Shown piece after piece: positions 9,157-16,403 of a DNA stretch of 64,000 bases. The position numbers and the translations under genes were made by a program. Positions within the stretch are counted from its first letter, which is position 1. Every line of letters begins with the position of its first letter. Where the stretch lies: positions 19,217 through 83,216 of the forward strand of contig JAJQCA010000046.1 in NCBI GenBank assembly GCA_021202985.1, written 5' to 3'. The notes under the pieces were generated by a model. The model had not been told where the DNA came from and did not search any database. It was given only the letters and a program-made list of their open reading frames with translations. The DNA is from Alistipes sp. GTDB taxonomy: Bacteria; Bacteroidota; Bacteroidia; Bacteroidales; Rikenellaceae.

Positions 9157-9720
9157 TTTGAAAAAATTTATATAGTTAAACAGCCTACAAAGGTAATTAT
9201 ATTACACGAAGATTCCAAAATAACATACATTCGTTCTTCGACGCATCCTGCTGCGGCATACATTTTTAAGCGGTTTACGGCTTCGTCCGGCCGTATTACG
9301 GCCCGGTAATTCTCCGGAAACGGGCAGGGGTTTAGCCGGGAATGTTTATCTTTATCATATTTTATATTTGATTATATACAATATTTAGTTAGCCACATGG
9401 CATCGTCATGGTTAAATTTTTTGTTTCGGAAACTACCCGGTTGCGGGCTATTTCCCGGTTTCCGTCACTTATCAAGTGACGGAATGAAAGGGACAACTAA
9501 CCGTAAACCATTCTTTTATTGCAATTTATGGACTTCAGAAGTTAGCATTATCAGAATCTTTCCAACTTTTTTGAAGCATTCATTTGCATTTAACTAATCC
9601 AACCAGCTAATTATTAGATTTAAAATGCTGAATTAATGCTCGTTATCTTACCATGTTAGGATTGGCGCAGCATACAAGTTATTTTAAATTTGTTTTAAAC
9701 ACTCTAATAATCAAGCTGGT
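9157..9720. other. 564-bp intergenic region with araC promoter and inverted repeats
   Basis: No convincing gene; the 66-aa ORF at 9397..9597 crosses the left inverted repeat and has no recognisable features. It holds the left arm of a 25-bp inverted repeat (9461-9485). It also holds a Bacteroidetes -7 box TAAATTTG at 9685-9692, with TTGG about 20 bp upstream, which would place an araC transcript start near 9699. A second, imperfect inverted repeat encloses this promoter: ccagctaattattaga at 9604-9619 and tctaataatcaagctgg at 9702-9718. Confidence 0.6.
9461..9485 (+). repeat. Left arm of 25-bp inverted repeat flanking araC
   Basis: The site contains ccgtcactt-ATC-aagtgacgg. It is the exact reverse complement of 10630-10654, including the asymmetric centre (ATC here, GAT there) and the extra flanking bases, so the two sites point in opposite directions. 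Each arm is itself nearly palindromic, as expected of a tyrosine recombinase core site, though operator or hairpin roles are possible. Confidence 0.7.
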
Positions 9721-10584
9721 ATGAACCCAAACAAAAAACCTCACCGTAGCGCACCGGGAGGCCTAATCCAACGCAATTCAGATGTAATAATTGAACTTAT
9801 CTCGACAGTAAAATTAAGTAAGGACGGTAACCTGACCGACCGTATTAATGCCACGAGCATATATTTTATTGTAAAGGGTAACTGTACACTGCATTCCGGT
9901 AAATCTAAAATGGCACACCTCCTGCAAGGTAATGCTATTGTTTTACCCATTACTACCATTATCCGGATTGAAGCAAATACAGATGTGGAGATAGCTGTTT
10001 TTACCCTCGACCACAGGGTAAAAGGGGAAATTATTCCTTCACCCAAAACACGGTCGGAAAAATCTCTTAGAACATTGTCAGTATTGGAAATGAACGAAAA
10101 GGTCTGGATCTTCCTGACAAATACGCTTTCGTTCATAAAGGATGGTCTAAGCAGTCCCGGATACCATCAAATGAAACTGGAGGAGTTATTCCTCATACTC
10201 GAGGCGTATTATCCCGAACAGGTGTTGTCACGGTTCTTATCTCCGTTATTCTCCCGTAATGCGGTTTTCGAACGGCTGGTTTATGACAACTGGACCAAAA
10301 CCGACGAATTGGAAGACTTGGCCGCACAGAGCGGCCTGTCGTTATCCGGGTTTTCCAAGAGGTTCAAAAAGGTATTCGGAACAGCTCCCTACCAATGGAT
10401 AATGGACAGGAAAAGCCACTTTATTCTCGAAGAGCTTCAAACGGGGAATAAGAGCATAAAGCAACTCACCAGGGAGTATGGATTTTACTCGGTGCAGCAC
10501 TTCGGTTATTACTGTAAAAAACGCTTTGGACTTCCGCCCGGTAAAATTAGAAAACAGGGCAAAATAGAAATCAAAGGTCAGTAG
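9721..10584 (+). CDS. AraC-family transcriptional regulator
   Basis: A 287-aa regulator with an N-terminal cupin-like sensing half (about residues 20-110, including IYFIVKGNCTLHSGKSKMAHLLQGNAIVLP) and a C-terminal AraC double helix-turn-helix (about 185-280). The second half has LEDLAAQSGLSLSGFSKRFKKVFGTAPYQWIMDRK and then IKQLTREYGFYSVQHFGYYCKKRFGLPPGKIRK, matching the two HTH repeats. The whole gene lies between the two arms of a perfect inverted repeat and next to a tyrosine recombinase, so its orientation may switch. In other Bacteroidales, regulators of this kind beside such recombinases often control surface structures such as fimbriae; no such target genes are here. Confidence 0.85.
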   Translation: MNPNKKPHRSAPGGLIQRNSDVIIELISTVKLSKDGNLTDRINATSIYFIVKGNCTLHSGKSKMAHLLQGNAIVLPITTIIRIEANTDVEIAVFTLDHRVKGEIIPSPKTRSEKSLRTLSVLEMNEKVWIFLTNTLSFIKDGLSSPGYHQMKLEELFLILEAYYPEQVLSRFLSPLFSRNAVFERLVYDNWTKTDELEDLAAQSGLSLSGFSKRFKKVFGTAPYQWIMDRKSHFILEELQTGNKSIKQLTREYGFYSVQHFGYYCKKRFGLPPGKIRKQGKIEIKGQ

Positions 10585-10629
10585 TTTTTATCCTTAAGAA
10601 CTAAAGACATGCAATGTTCTGTTTGGGTA

Positions 10630-10654
10630 ATTCCGTCACTTGATAAGTGACGGA
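10630..10654 (-). repeat. Right arm of 25-bp inverted repeat flanking araC
   Basis: Exact reverse complement of 9461-9485. It sits between the araC stop (10584) and the recombinase stop (10707), so the bounded segment of about 1.19 kb contains only the regulator and its promoter. Confidence 0.7.
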
Positions 10655-10706
10655 CTCTATACTTTTTGGTTGCAAAAGTATTAATTAAAAGTCTCCGTAT
10701 GTTAGT

Positions 10707-11960
10707 CTAAACGGCCCTTTTAATAGCACGCCTAATCTTTTCGTTTGCTTTGTCCAGTACATTTTTCGCAAAGGAATCCAGATAGATACGTGTGGTGGTT
10801 TCGCTGTTGTGTCCGAGCGCTTCGCTTATGACGGACAACTGCACGTTTTCATTCTTGGCAATGGTGGCCCATGAATGCCTTGAGACGTGGGTTGATAAAT
10901 TTTCACCGATCCCGGCAAGGACCGCGAGCCTCTTCAGCCGCATGTTCTGCATCCTGAGGGCGCTCTCGTACCGCATCCGGGAAGGTTTGCCGCCGGGCAT
11001 CACCGGGAACAGGTATCCGGTACCCTTCGTGCGACCTGAGAAATAGGCGAGGATGCTTTTCATCTCCCGGCAGACGGGAACGACTATGGTCTGACCGGTC
11101 TTTTTCCTTTTGTAGGTGAGACGGCCACCGGAAAGGTTTTCCCGGCGAAGGTGGACCATGTCGACAAAAGACATACCCTGCGCCAGAAAACAGAAGAGGA
11201 AGATCGCAAGGGCGTCCCGCAGTTCCGGCGGAAGCGGAGGGGCGCCGCTTTGGAAATTGTAATCGAGCATCCCGGGGTCGAGAGCCATCAGGCGACCCAC
11301 CTGTTTGGCGTCGAGCGCCCTTTTCTCCGTTTTGGCGACGCCCGTATAGACGTTCCGGAAGATATACTTACCGCCGATAACCATATTGCGCGCCACGGCT
11401 TTGTTGTAAATCGCCCTGAGGTTCCTCATGTAAAATGAGATGGTATTGGGTTTCAGTCCCCGGGACTTAAGGTGAGATTCGTAAGCCTCGACAAAGGCGC
11501 GGTTTATTTGCGAAAGCCTGGGGTCAGACCCGTTACAGTAGGCGGTGATGCTCCTCAATACCGAACCGTATGCCTTAGCGGTCCTCGGTTTCTTCTCCTG
11601 CATTTCGGAACAGAGCAACTCCACGAATCCGAATAGGGTACCGGAAATGCGGCGCGAGTGGAAAGCCGCACGTATATCGGCTACCGTAAAGTCGCCCTTG
11701 TCCGAGAGGCATTCCACGGTACGTTCATATTCGAGGTACATTTGCGAAAGTTTGGCATGCACCGCACGCAGTGAATTGTGACGGGCAGAAGTATGGTGCG
11801 GTACGATAACAGTACGGCTGTGGTTGTCCCATTCTTCAGGGTAGACTTTACAACGGGTAGATAACCTGAATGATTCGGAGCCATGAATGACGACAAGGTA
11901 AACGCTGCCCGGATAGCGGCCTTGCCGTTCCGATGGGCGGAGCTCATACTTAAAAGACAT
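10707..11960 (-). CDS. Tyrosine recombinase / site-specific integrase
   Basis: A 417-aa Bacteroidetes-type recombinase with three parts: an N-terminal Arm-binding-like region (YLVVIHGSESFRLSTRCKVYPEEWDN), a SAM-like core-binding domain (about 110-215, KPRTAKAYGSVLRSITAYC) and a C-terminal catalytic domain. The catalytic residues read as Arg in the FLAQGMSFVDMVHLRREN region, H-x-x-R in LSTHVSRHSWATIAK, the second His in EALGHNSETTTRIYL, and the Tyr in TRIYLDSF. Such enzymes act either as invertases for nearby phase-variable segments or as integrases of mobile elements. No other mobile-element genes are present, and the adjacent inverted repeat around araC favours an invertase role. It is encoded convergent to araC. 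Confidence 0.92.
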   Translation of the reverse strand: MSFKYELRPSERQGRYPGSVYLVVIHGSESFRLSTRCKVYPEEWDNHSRTVIVPHHTSARHNSLRAVHAKLSQMYLEYERTVECLSDKGDFTVADIRAAFHSRRISGTLFGFVELLCSEMQEKKPRTAKAYGSVLRSITAYCNGSDPRLSQINRAFVEAYESHLKSRGLKPNTISFYMRNLRAIYNKAVARNMVIGGKYIFRNVYTGVAKTEKRALDAKQVGRLMALDPGMLDYNFQSGAPPLPPELRDALAIFLFCFLAQGMSFVDMVHLRRENLSGGRLTYKRKKTGQTIVVPVCREMKSILAYFSGRTKGTGYLFPVMPGGKPSRMRYESALRMQNMRLKRLAVLAGIGENLSTHVSRHSWATIAKNENVQLSVISEALGHNSETTTRIYLDSFAKNVLDKANEKIRRAIKRAV

Positions 11961-12001
11961 AATAATGAAATTTTAATTATTTGAGGAATATAATCCAAGG
12001 C

Positions 12002-12020
12002 CCATCGAAGCACTCGATGG
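12002..12020. other. Short hairpin between miaB and the recombinase gene
   Basis: ccatcga / tcgatgg with a 5-nt loop lies upstream of the recombinase start and just past the miaB stop. No T-run follows on either strand, so a terminator role is unclear. Confidence 0.4.
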
Positions 12021-12064
12021 ACGGGTAGTGTAATCCGGCGTGTTGCCGGCCAATATTATGTCAC

Positions 12065-13678
12065 CTACTTAAGTATTCCGTAAAGCGTGGCTGCGGAACA
12101 ACCGGTTATCTCGACGTCCACATAGTCGCCGGTACGGGTCTCACCCCTGTCGAAAACCACCACTTTATTCTGCGATGTCCGGCCGAAGAACTGCCGGTCG
12201 CTTCTTTTCGAGACTCCCTCTACCAGCACCTCGAACACTCGCCCTACGTCCTGCCAGTTACTTTCGAGCGAGAGTTCGTTCTGGAGGTTTATTATCTCCG
12301 TGAGCCTGCGGGTCTTAACCTCTTCCGGCACGTCGTCGGGCATGGAGCGCGAGGCTTTGGTGCCGGGTCGCTCGGAATATTTGAACATGAACGCGAACGA
12401 ATACCCTACCTCCCTCATAAGCGAAAGGGTCGCCATGTGGTCTTCTTCGGTCTCGGTACAAAACCCGGCGATAAGGTCGGTAGTTACGGTGCAGTCGGGA
12501 AGGTAACGGCGGATGGCCGCAATCCGGTCGAGGTACCACACGCGGGTATACCGGCGGTTCATCACCTCCAGCATCCGGCTGCTGCCGCTCTGGGCGGGCA
12601 GGTGGATGCTGCGGCATATGTTGGGGCGGCGGGCCATTATTTCAAGTACCGTATCGCTAAGGTCTTTGGGATGGGAAGTGGCGAAGCGGATCCTAAGCAA
12701 AGGGCTGATTTCAGCCACCATTTCCAACAGTTGGGCGAACCCGACCTCCTCGGTCACTTGTCCGGCACGGGCATCCGCATCGGGGTTCGGCCCGGTAACC
12801 GTTCCGGCATCCCCACCGGATAGCGGGTAAATTTCTTCAGCTTCCCTCACGATGATGTCCGGCCGTTCTTCCCAAGCATCTTTATGGATACCGGCCTTTA
12901 CATAATCCGTTTCGTTCACTACACCCTGCTGCGGGCCAACGGGCCTACCCGTCCCGGAATCTGCCATGATGCCCGTTTCGACCCCGGCAATGTCGGTATG
13001 TCCGGTCCCTTGCCGGTTGGGCCACCGGTACGAGTTCACGTTCTGCCCGAGCAGGGTGACTTCCCGGTATCCGGCCTCGAACAGCTCGCGGGCCTCGCGT
13101 ACTATCGTCCGCGGGTCGCGGCTGCGCTCCCGGCCGCGGGTATACGGCACCACGCAATAGGAGCACATGTTGTTACAGCCCCGCATTATGGCGATAAAGG
13201 CGCCCACGCCGTTCTTATCGAGCCTCACCGGCGATATCTCCGCGTAGGTCTCCTCCTTCGAGAGCTGCACGTTCACACCCCTCATCCCGTCCGACGCCGA
13301 CCTAACCAGCTCGGGCAGGCTGCGGTATGAGTCGGGACCGGCCACGATATCCACGATCTGCTCGCGCTCCATCAGTGACTCTTTAAGCCTTTCGGCCATA
13401 CATCCCAGCACGCCTACGATAAGGCCCGGCTTGCGTTTCTTATACCGTTTGAACTCGTTCAGCCGACCCCATATCCTCTGCTCAGCGTTATCGCGTACCG
13501 AACAGGTATTTACGAATATGACGTCGGCCTCGGATATGTCCCCGGTGAAAAGGTACCCTTCCTTCTGCATTATCGAAACCACTATTTCGCTGTCGCCGGT
13601 ATTCATCTGGCAACCATAGGTTTCGATATATAATTTACGGCTCCCCCCGGTCGAGGGTCGCAATCCATGTATGTCCAT
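12065..13678 (-). CDS. miaB: tRNA-2-methylthio-N6-isopentenyladenosine37 synthase MiaB
   Basis: Radical-SAM methylthiotransferase that adds a methylthio group to i6A37 of tRNA. I start at MDIHGLRPST (13678) because the ORF-track extension to 13771 has no homologous look. The auxiliary cluster cysteines are in ETYGCQMNTGDSE, VNTCSVRDNAEQ and VLGCMAERL; the radical-SAM CxxxCxxC is in MRGCNNMCSYCVVPYTRGRE; a C-terminal TRAM-like domain ends the protein. It is oversized (537 aa against about 440-460) because a roughly 80-90 residue hydrophilic segment sits between LLGQNVNSYRW and FAQLLEMVAEISP (about residues 220-312). The reading frame stays open, so this looks like a tolerated loop insertion rather than damage. 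Confidence 0.95.
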   Translation of the reverse strand: MDIHGLRPSTGGSRKLYIETYGCQMNTGDSEIVVSIMQKEGYLFTGDISEADVIFVNTCSVRDNAEQRIWGRLNEFKRYKKRKPGLIVGVLGCMAERLKESLMEREQIVDIVAGPDSYRSLPELVRSASDGMRGVNVQLSKEETYAEISPVRLDKNGVGAFIAIMRGCNNMCSYCVVPYTRGRERSRDPRTIVREARELFEAGYREVTLLGQNVNSYRWPNRQGTGHTDIAGVETGIMADSGTGRPVGPQQGVVNETDYVKAGIHKDAWEERPDIIVREAEEIYPLSGGDAGTVTGPNPDADARAGQVTEEVGFAQLLEMVAEISPLLRIRFATSHPKDLSDTVLEIMARRPNICRSIHLPAQSGSSRMLEVMNRRYTRVWYLDRIAAIRRYLPDCTVTTDLIAGFCTETEEDHMATLSLMREVGYSFAFMFKYSERPGTKASRSMPDDVPEEVKTRRLTEIINLQNELSLESNWQDVGRVFEVLVEGVSKRSDRQFFGRTSQNKVVVFDRGETRTGDYVDVEITGCSAATLYGILK

Positions 13679-13896
13679 AGCTGGTCTATGTATGGTTATA
13701 TCGCAAATATACACCGAATCGTTCCATATTGTCGGTCCGATACCAAAAAACCTTACCCGCCGAACCGACAAACAGATGCAAAAAAAGACATTAAACGCCG
13801 GCTGCGCCCGGGTCGTTACGGATTAACTCGGATTATTGTTATCTTGTACCCGGAAGCATAAATATTCATAACCCACTAACCGTAATTACAAACATT

Positions 13897-14310
13897 ATGA
13901 CATTCCGCGCATCTTTTTGTGACCCTTTCAGGTCCGATATAATAGAACTTGGGGAAATCCGGAAAAACGAAATTATCGACCGGTTCCGGTCAATCGACTG
14001 GAAGGACTATCTGGACCGGATGAGCCGTGCCCGTGAGAGCGAAATCCACTTTTCCCCCTCGCTGGAGATAGAGAATACTGGCAACAGGCACGGGCTTTCA
14101 GTATCCGCGGTGGACGAGGGAAAAGGTACGTTGGAATTTTATATCTTCTACAAAAGGCCCGAGAACCGCTCAAAACTGTTCGGACTGGTGAAATATACCG
14201 ATGAGAACTACACCACCTCGGTCACCGGGCAGAGCAGTGAGGATGTCATCGCCTGCCTGACGGCACTTATCGAAGGCAATCTGGAGATGCTAAGGGAAAA
14301 GGTACGGTAA
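13897..14310 (+). CDS. Conserved-looking hypothetical protein, 137 aa
   Basis: Not recognised. The protein is soluble with no signal peptide: an N-terminal acidic helix (IIELGEIRKNEIIDRFRSIDWKDYLDRM), a beta-rich middle (EIHFSPSLEIENTG...GTLEFYIFYKRP) and a C-terminal helix (SSEDVIACLTALIEGNLEMLREKV). This layout resembles small immunity-like or cytosolic adaptor proteins, but that is only a structural impression. It is convergent with the YitT-like gene, separated by 4 bp. A clear ATG and codon use similar to its neighbours support it as real. Confidence 0.6.
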   Translation: MTFRASFCDPFRSDIIELGEIRKNEIIDRFRSIDWKDYLDRMSRARESEIHFSPSLEIENTGNRHGLSVSAVDEGKGTLEFYIFYKRPENRSKLFGLVKYTDENYTTSVTGQSSEDVIACLTALIEGNLEMLREKVR

Positions 14311-14314
14311 AACG

Positions 14315-15232
14315 TCAGGATTTTTCGGGGAACGATTTGAAGCCGTCCCCGAAAGTTTCGTAGGCATCCACCACCACCACGAACGCGTCCTTGTCTATCT
14401 CCCGGATTTTGTTCTGCACGGAGGTTACCTCCCGGCGGCTGACCACGAGGAAGACCATCTCCTTCTCGTTGCCGGTATACATTCCCGAGGATTTGATATA
14501 AGTGGCCCCGCGACCCATCTCGTCGAGGATAAAACTGCGGAGTTGGTCGTGCCGGTCGCTGATTATGAACAGCAGTTTATCGTAGCTCGCCCCGTCGATT
14601 ACGAAGTCGATTGTGCGCGACATAACAAAAACGGTTACCAGCGAGTAAAGCGGCAGTTTCCAGTCGCCCAGGACGATTATACCGAATACCACCACCAGGG
14701 AGTCCACCACGAGGATACTCCGGGAGAAATTCAATTTGGAGTATTTGGTGAGCAGCATGGCTACGATATCGGTACCACCCGTCGTGGCACGGGTCCTGAC
14801 CACCAGCCCGACACCCGTCCCGACCAGCGCCCCGCCGAATATGCAGGCGATTATAATGTCGTTCGACAGGTCTATCCTGCCGTCGAACATAAGGGCCGGG
14901 TCCTCGCCGATAATGGCCGTAAGGGTGTTCATTATAACCGGCGTAATGAGGGCAGCGAACACCGTCTTAGCCCCGAACATTCCGCCGAACACCCTGAACG
15001 CTATCAGCAGAAGGGGAATGTCTATCATCAGCCCGAACGTACCCACCTGAATGGACGGGAAAAGTGCGTGCAACACAACGCCGGCCCCGTACACGCCGCC
15101 GGGCACTATCCGGTAAGGGTTTATAAAGAGCACGAACGCCGACGCGAGTATCGCGCTTCCGATGAAAACCATTATCCATGACTTCCACCATTTAAATGAG
15201 ACCAGGTTATTCCTTATCGCTCCGGTATCCAT
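14315..15232 (-). CDS. YitT-family membrane protein (DUF161 + DUF2179)
   Basis: A 305-aa integral membrane protein with about five N-terminal hydrophobic spans, starting SWIMVFIGSAILASAFVLFINPYRIVPGG. A cytoplasmic C-terminal domain (about residues 220-300) contains KLLFIISDRHDQLRSFILDEMGRGATYIKSSGMYTGNEK. This is the YitT architecture: membrane DUF161 repeats followed by a DUF2179 ligand-binding-like domain. The function is unknown; members are often called YitT or YpjA-like transporters without proof. The MYTGNEKEMVFLVVSRREV stretch is the conserved DUF2179 core. Confidence 0.9.
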   Translation of the reverse strand: MDTGAIRNNLVSFKWWKSWIMVFIGSAILASAFVLFINPYRIVPGGVYGAGVVLHALFPSIQVGTFGLMIDIPLLLIAFRVFGGMFGAKTVFAALITPVIMNTLTAIIGEDPALMFDGRIDLSNDIIIACIFGGALVGTGVGLVVRTRATTGGTDIVAMLLTKYSKLNFSRSILVVDSLVVVFGIIVLGDWKLPLYSLVTVFVMSRTIDFVIDGASYDKLLFIISDRHDQLRSFILDEMGRGATYIKSSGMYTGNEKEMVFLVVSRREVTSVQNKIREIDKDAFVVVVDAYETFGDGFKSFPEKS

Positions 15233-15451
15233 AGCAACCCTTCGAAAATGTTATTTTATAAACAAATATAATAATATTCTTTAATATTTTAACCGCCTTG
15301 CGTTTCAATCCGTTAAACTACCCCGCATCCGCCTTTCGTACCGCGGAACGGCCCTTAACTACCGTTTAACACAATAAACAGGCCCGCAGCGGGGTTTTAC
15401 ATAAAAACATGAAATCGGCAGGGCGCCCGTATCCTAATCGGGCAATATTAT

Positions 15452-15700
15452 TATATTTGTAAAAAGGAATGAAGCCCGGATGTCCGGGACGCCTGCTATC
15501 AGGAACCGTTCTTCATCGGAGCGATTTCCGCAATAGCCGGGGTTTTCGATGCCCGGAACAGGGGCAGGCCGCCAAACGGCCGCGGGTAATATGCACGTAT
15601 TTCCCGACAGGTCTGCGCCAAAGGATTTAATAATGCCCACGGCGGAGCGTGGCGGGTGATACCGCGCAAAACCCTCCGCACGGGCGAACACGTAAACCGA
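15452..15700 (+). promoter_or_regulatory. Candidate promoter and ~235-nt leader of plsY
   Basis: TATATTTG at 15452-15459 fits the Bacteroidetes -7 box and would start a transcript near 15466, leaving about 235 nt before the preferred plsY ATG at 15701. The leader has small hairpins (for example cccgga-tg-tccggg) but I see no known riboswitch. A 51-codon frame begins right at the expected start and lacks recognisable features. Confidence 0.45.
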
Positions 15701-16333
15701 ATGTTTGTAACCGTTATACTGGTAATATGCGCCTACCTGCTGGGTTCCATCCCCAGCGCGGTATGGATAGGAAAGAAATTCTACGCCACCGACGTGCGGG
15801 AGCACGGCAGCCGCAACGCCGGGGCGACCAATACCCTGCGCGTACTCGGGCCGAAAGCCGCCCTTCCGGTGTTCGCAATGGACGTGGCCAAGGGATTCGC
15901 GGCCGTGCAATTGTTCCGCCTCTCACCTCTGGCAACTACCGGCTGGGAGTTCTACGTCCAGCTCGCCCTCGTGCTGGCGGTGGTCACGGGCCATATCTTC
16001 CCCGTTTTCGCCGGTTTCCGGGGAGGGAAGGGCGTAGCTACGATAGCCGGCTCTGTGCTGGCGGTCTACCCGCCGGCCGTGCTGTTGTGCCTGCTGACCT
16101 TCGTTATCATGCTCGCCATTACGAGCTACGTTTCGCTCAGCTCCATGACGGCGGGCGTGCTGTTTCCGATTTATACCCGGTTCGTTTTCGGGGTGCATTA
16201 CCTGCCGCTTATAATCTTCGGCTGTGTGGTGGCGCTGCTGCTGATCTGGACCCACCGTAAAAACATAGGCCGCCTCTTGAGCGGCACCGAATCCAAAATC
16301 CGCATCGTCAGGAAAAAAGAGGCGGGAGCCTGA
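15701..16333 (+). CDS. plsY: Acyl-phosphate:glycerol-3-phosphate acyltransferase PlsY
   Basis: Inner-membrane enzyme that acylates position 1 of glycerol-3-phosphate with acyl-phosphate, the first step of phospholipid synthesis. The three PlsY motifs are present: LGSIPSAVWIGK, HGSRNAGATNTLRVLG, and GHIFPVFAGFRGGKGVAT. I start at MFVTVILVICAYLL (15701), which puts the first membrane span at the N-terminus as in the family; the ORF-track start at 15656 adds 15 hydrophilic residues. Length is 210 aa, standard. A hairpin overlaps its stop codon (ggcggga...tcccgcc). Confidence 0.95.
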   Translation: MFVTVILVICAYLLGSIPSAVWIGKKFYATDVREHGSRNAGATNTLRVLGPKAALPVFAMDVAKGFAAVQLFRLSPLATTGWEFYVQLALVLAVVTGHIFPVFAGFRGGKGVATIAGSVLAVYPPAVLLCLLTFVIMLAITSYVSLSSMTAGVLFPIYTRFVFGVHYLPLIIFGCVVALLLIWTHRKNIGRLLSGTESKIRIVRKKEAGA

Positions 16334-16403
16334 TCCCGCCCGCCGCATGCCTCACCCGCGGGCGGGCTACGGCCTTAACCTTTTTCACTATATCCCATAA
16401 ATT

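Noticed and set aside
9461-10654. Reading the 25-bp repeats as transcription terminators
   Set aside because: No T-run follows either palindrome, and the two sites are in opposite orientation with identical flanking bases, which fits recombination sites better. Not excluded entirely.
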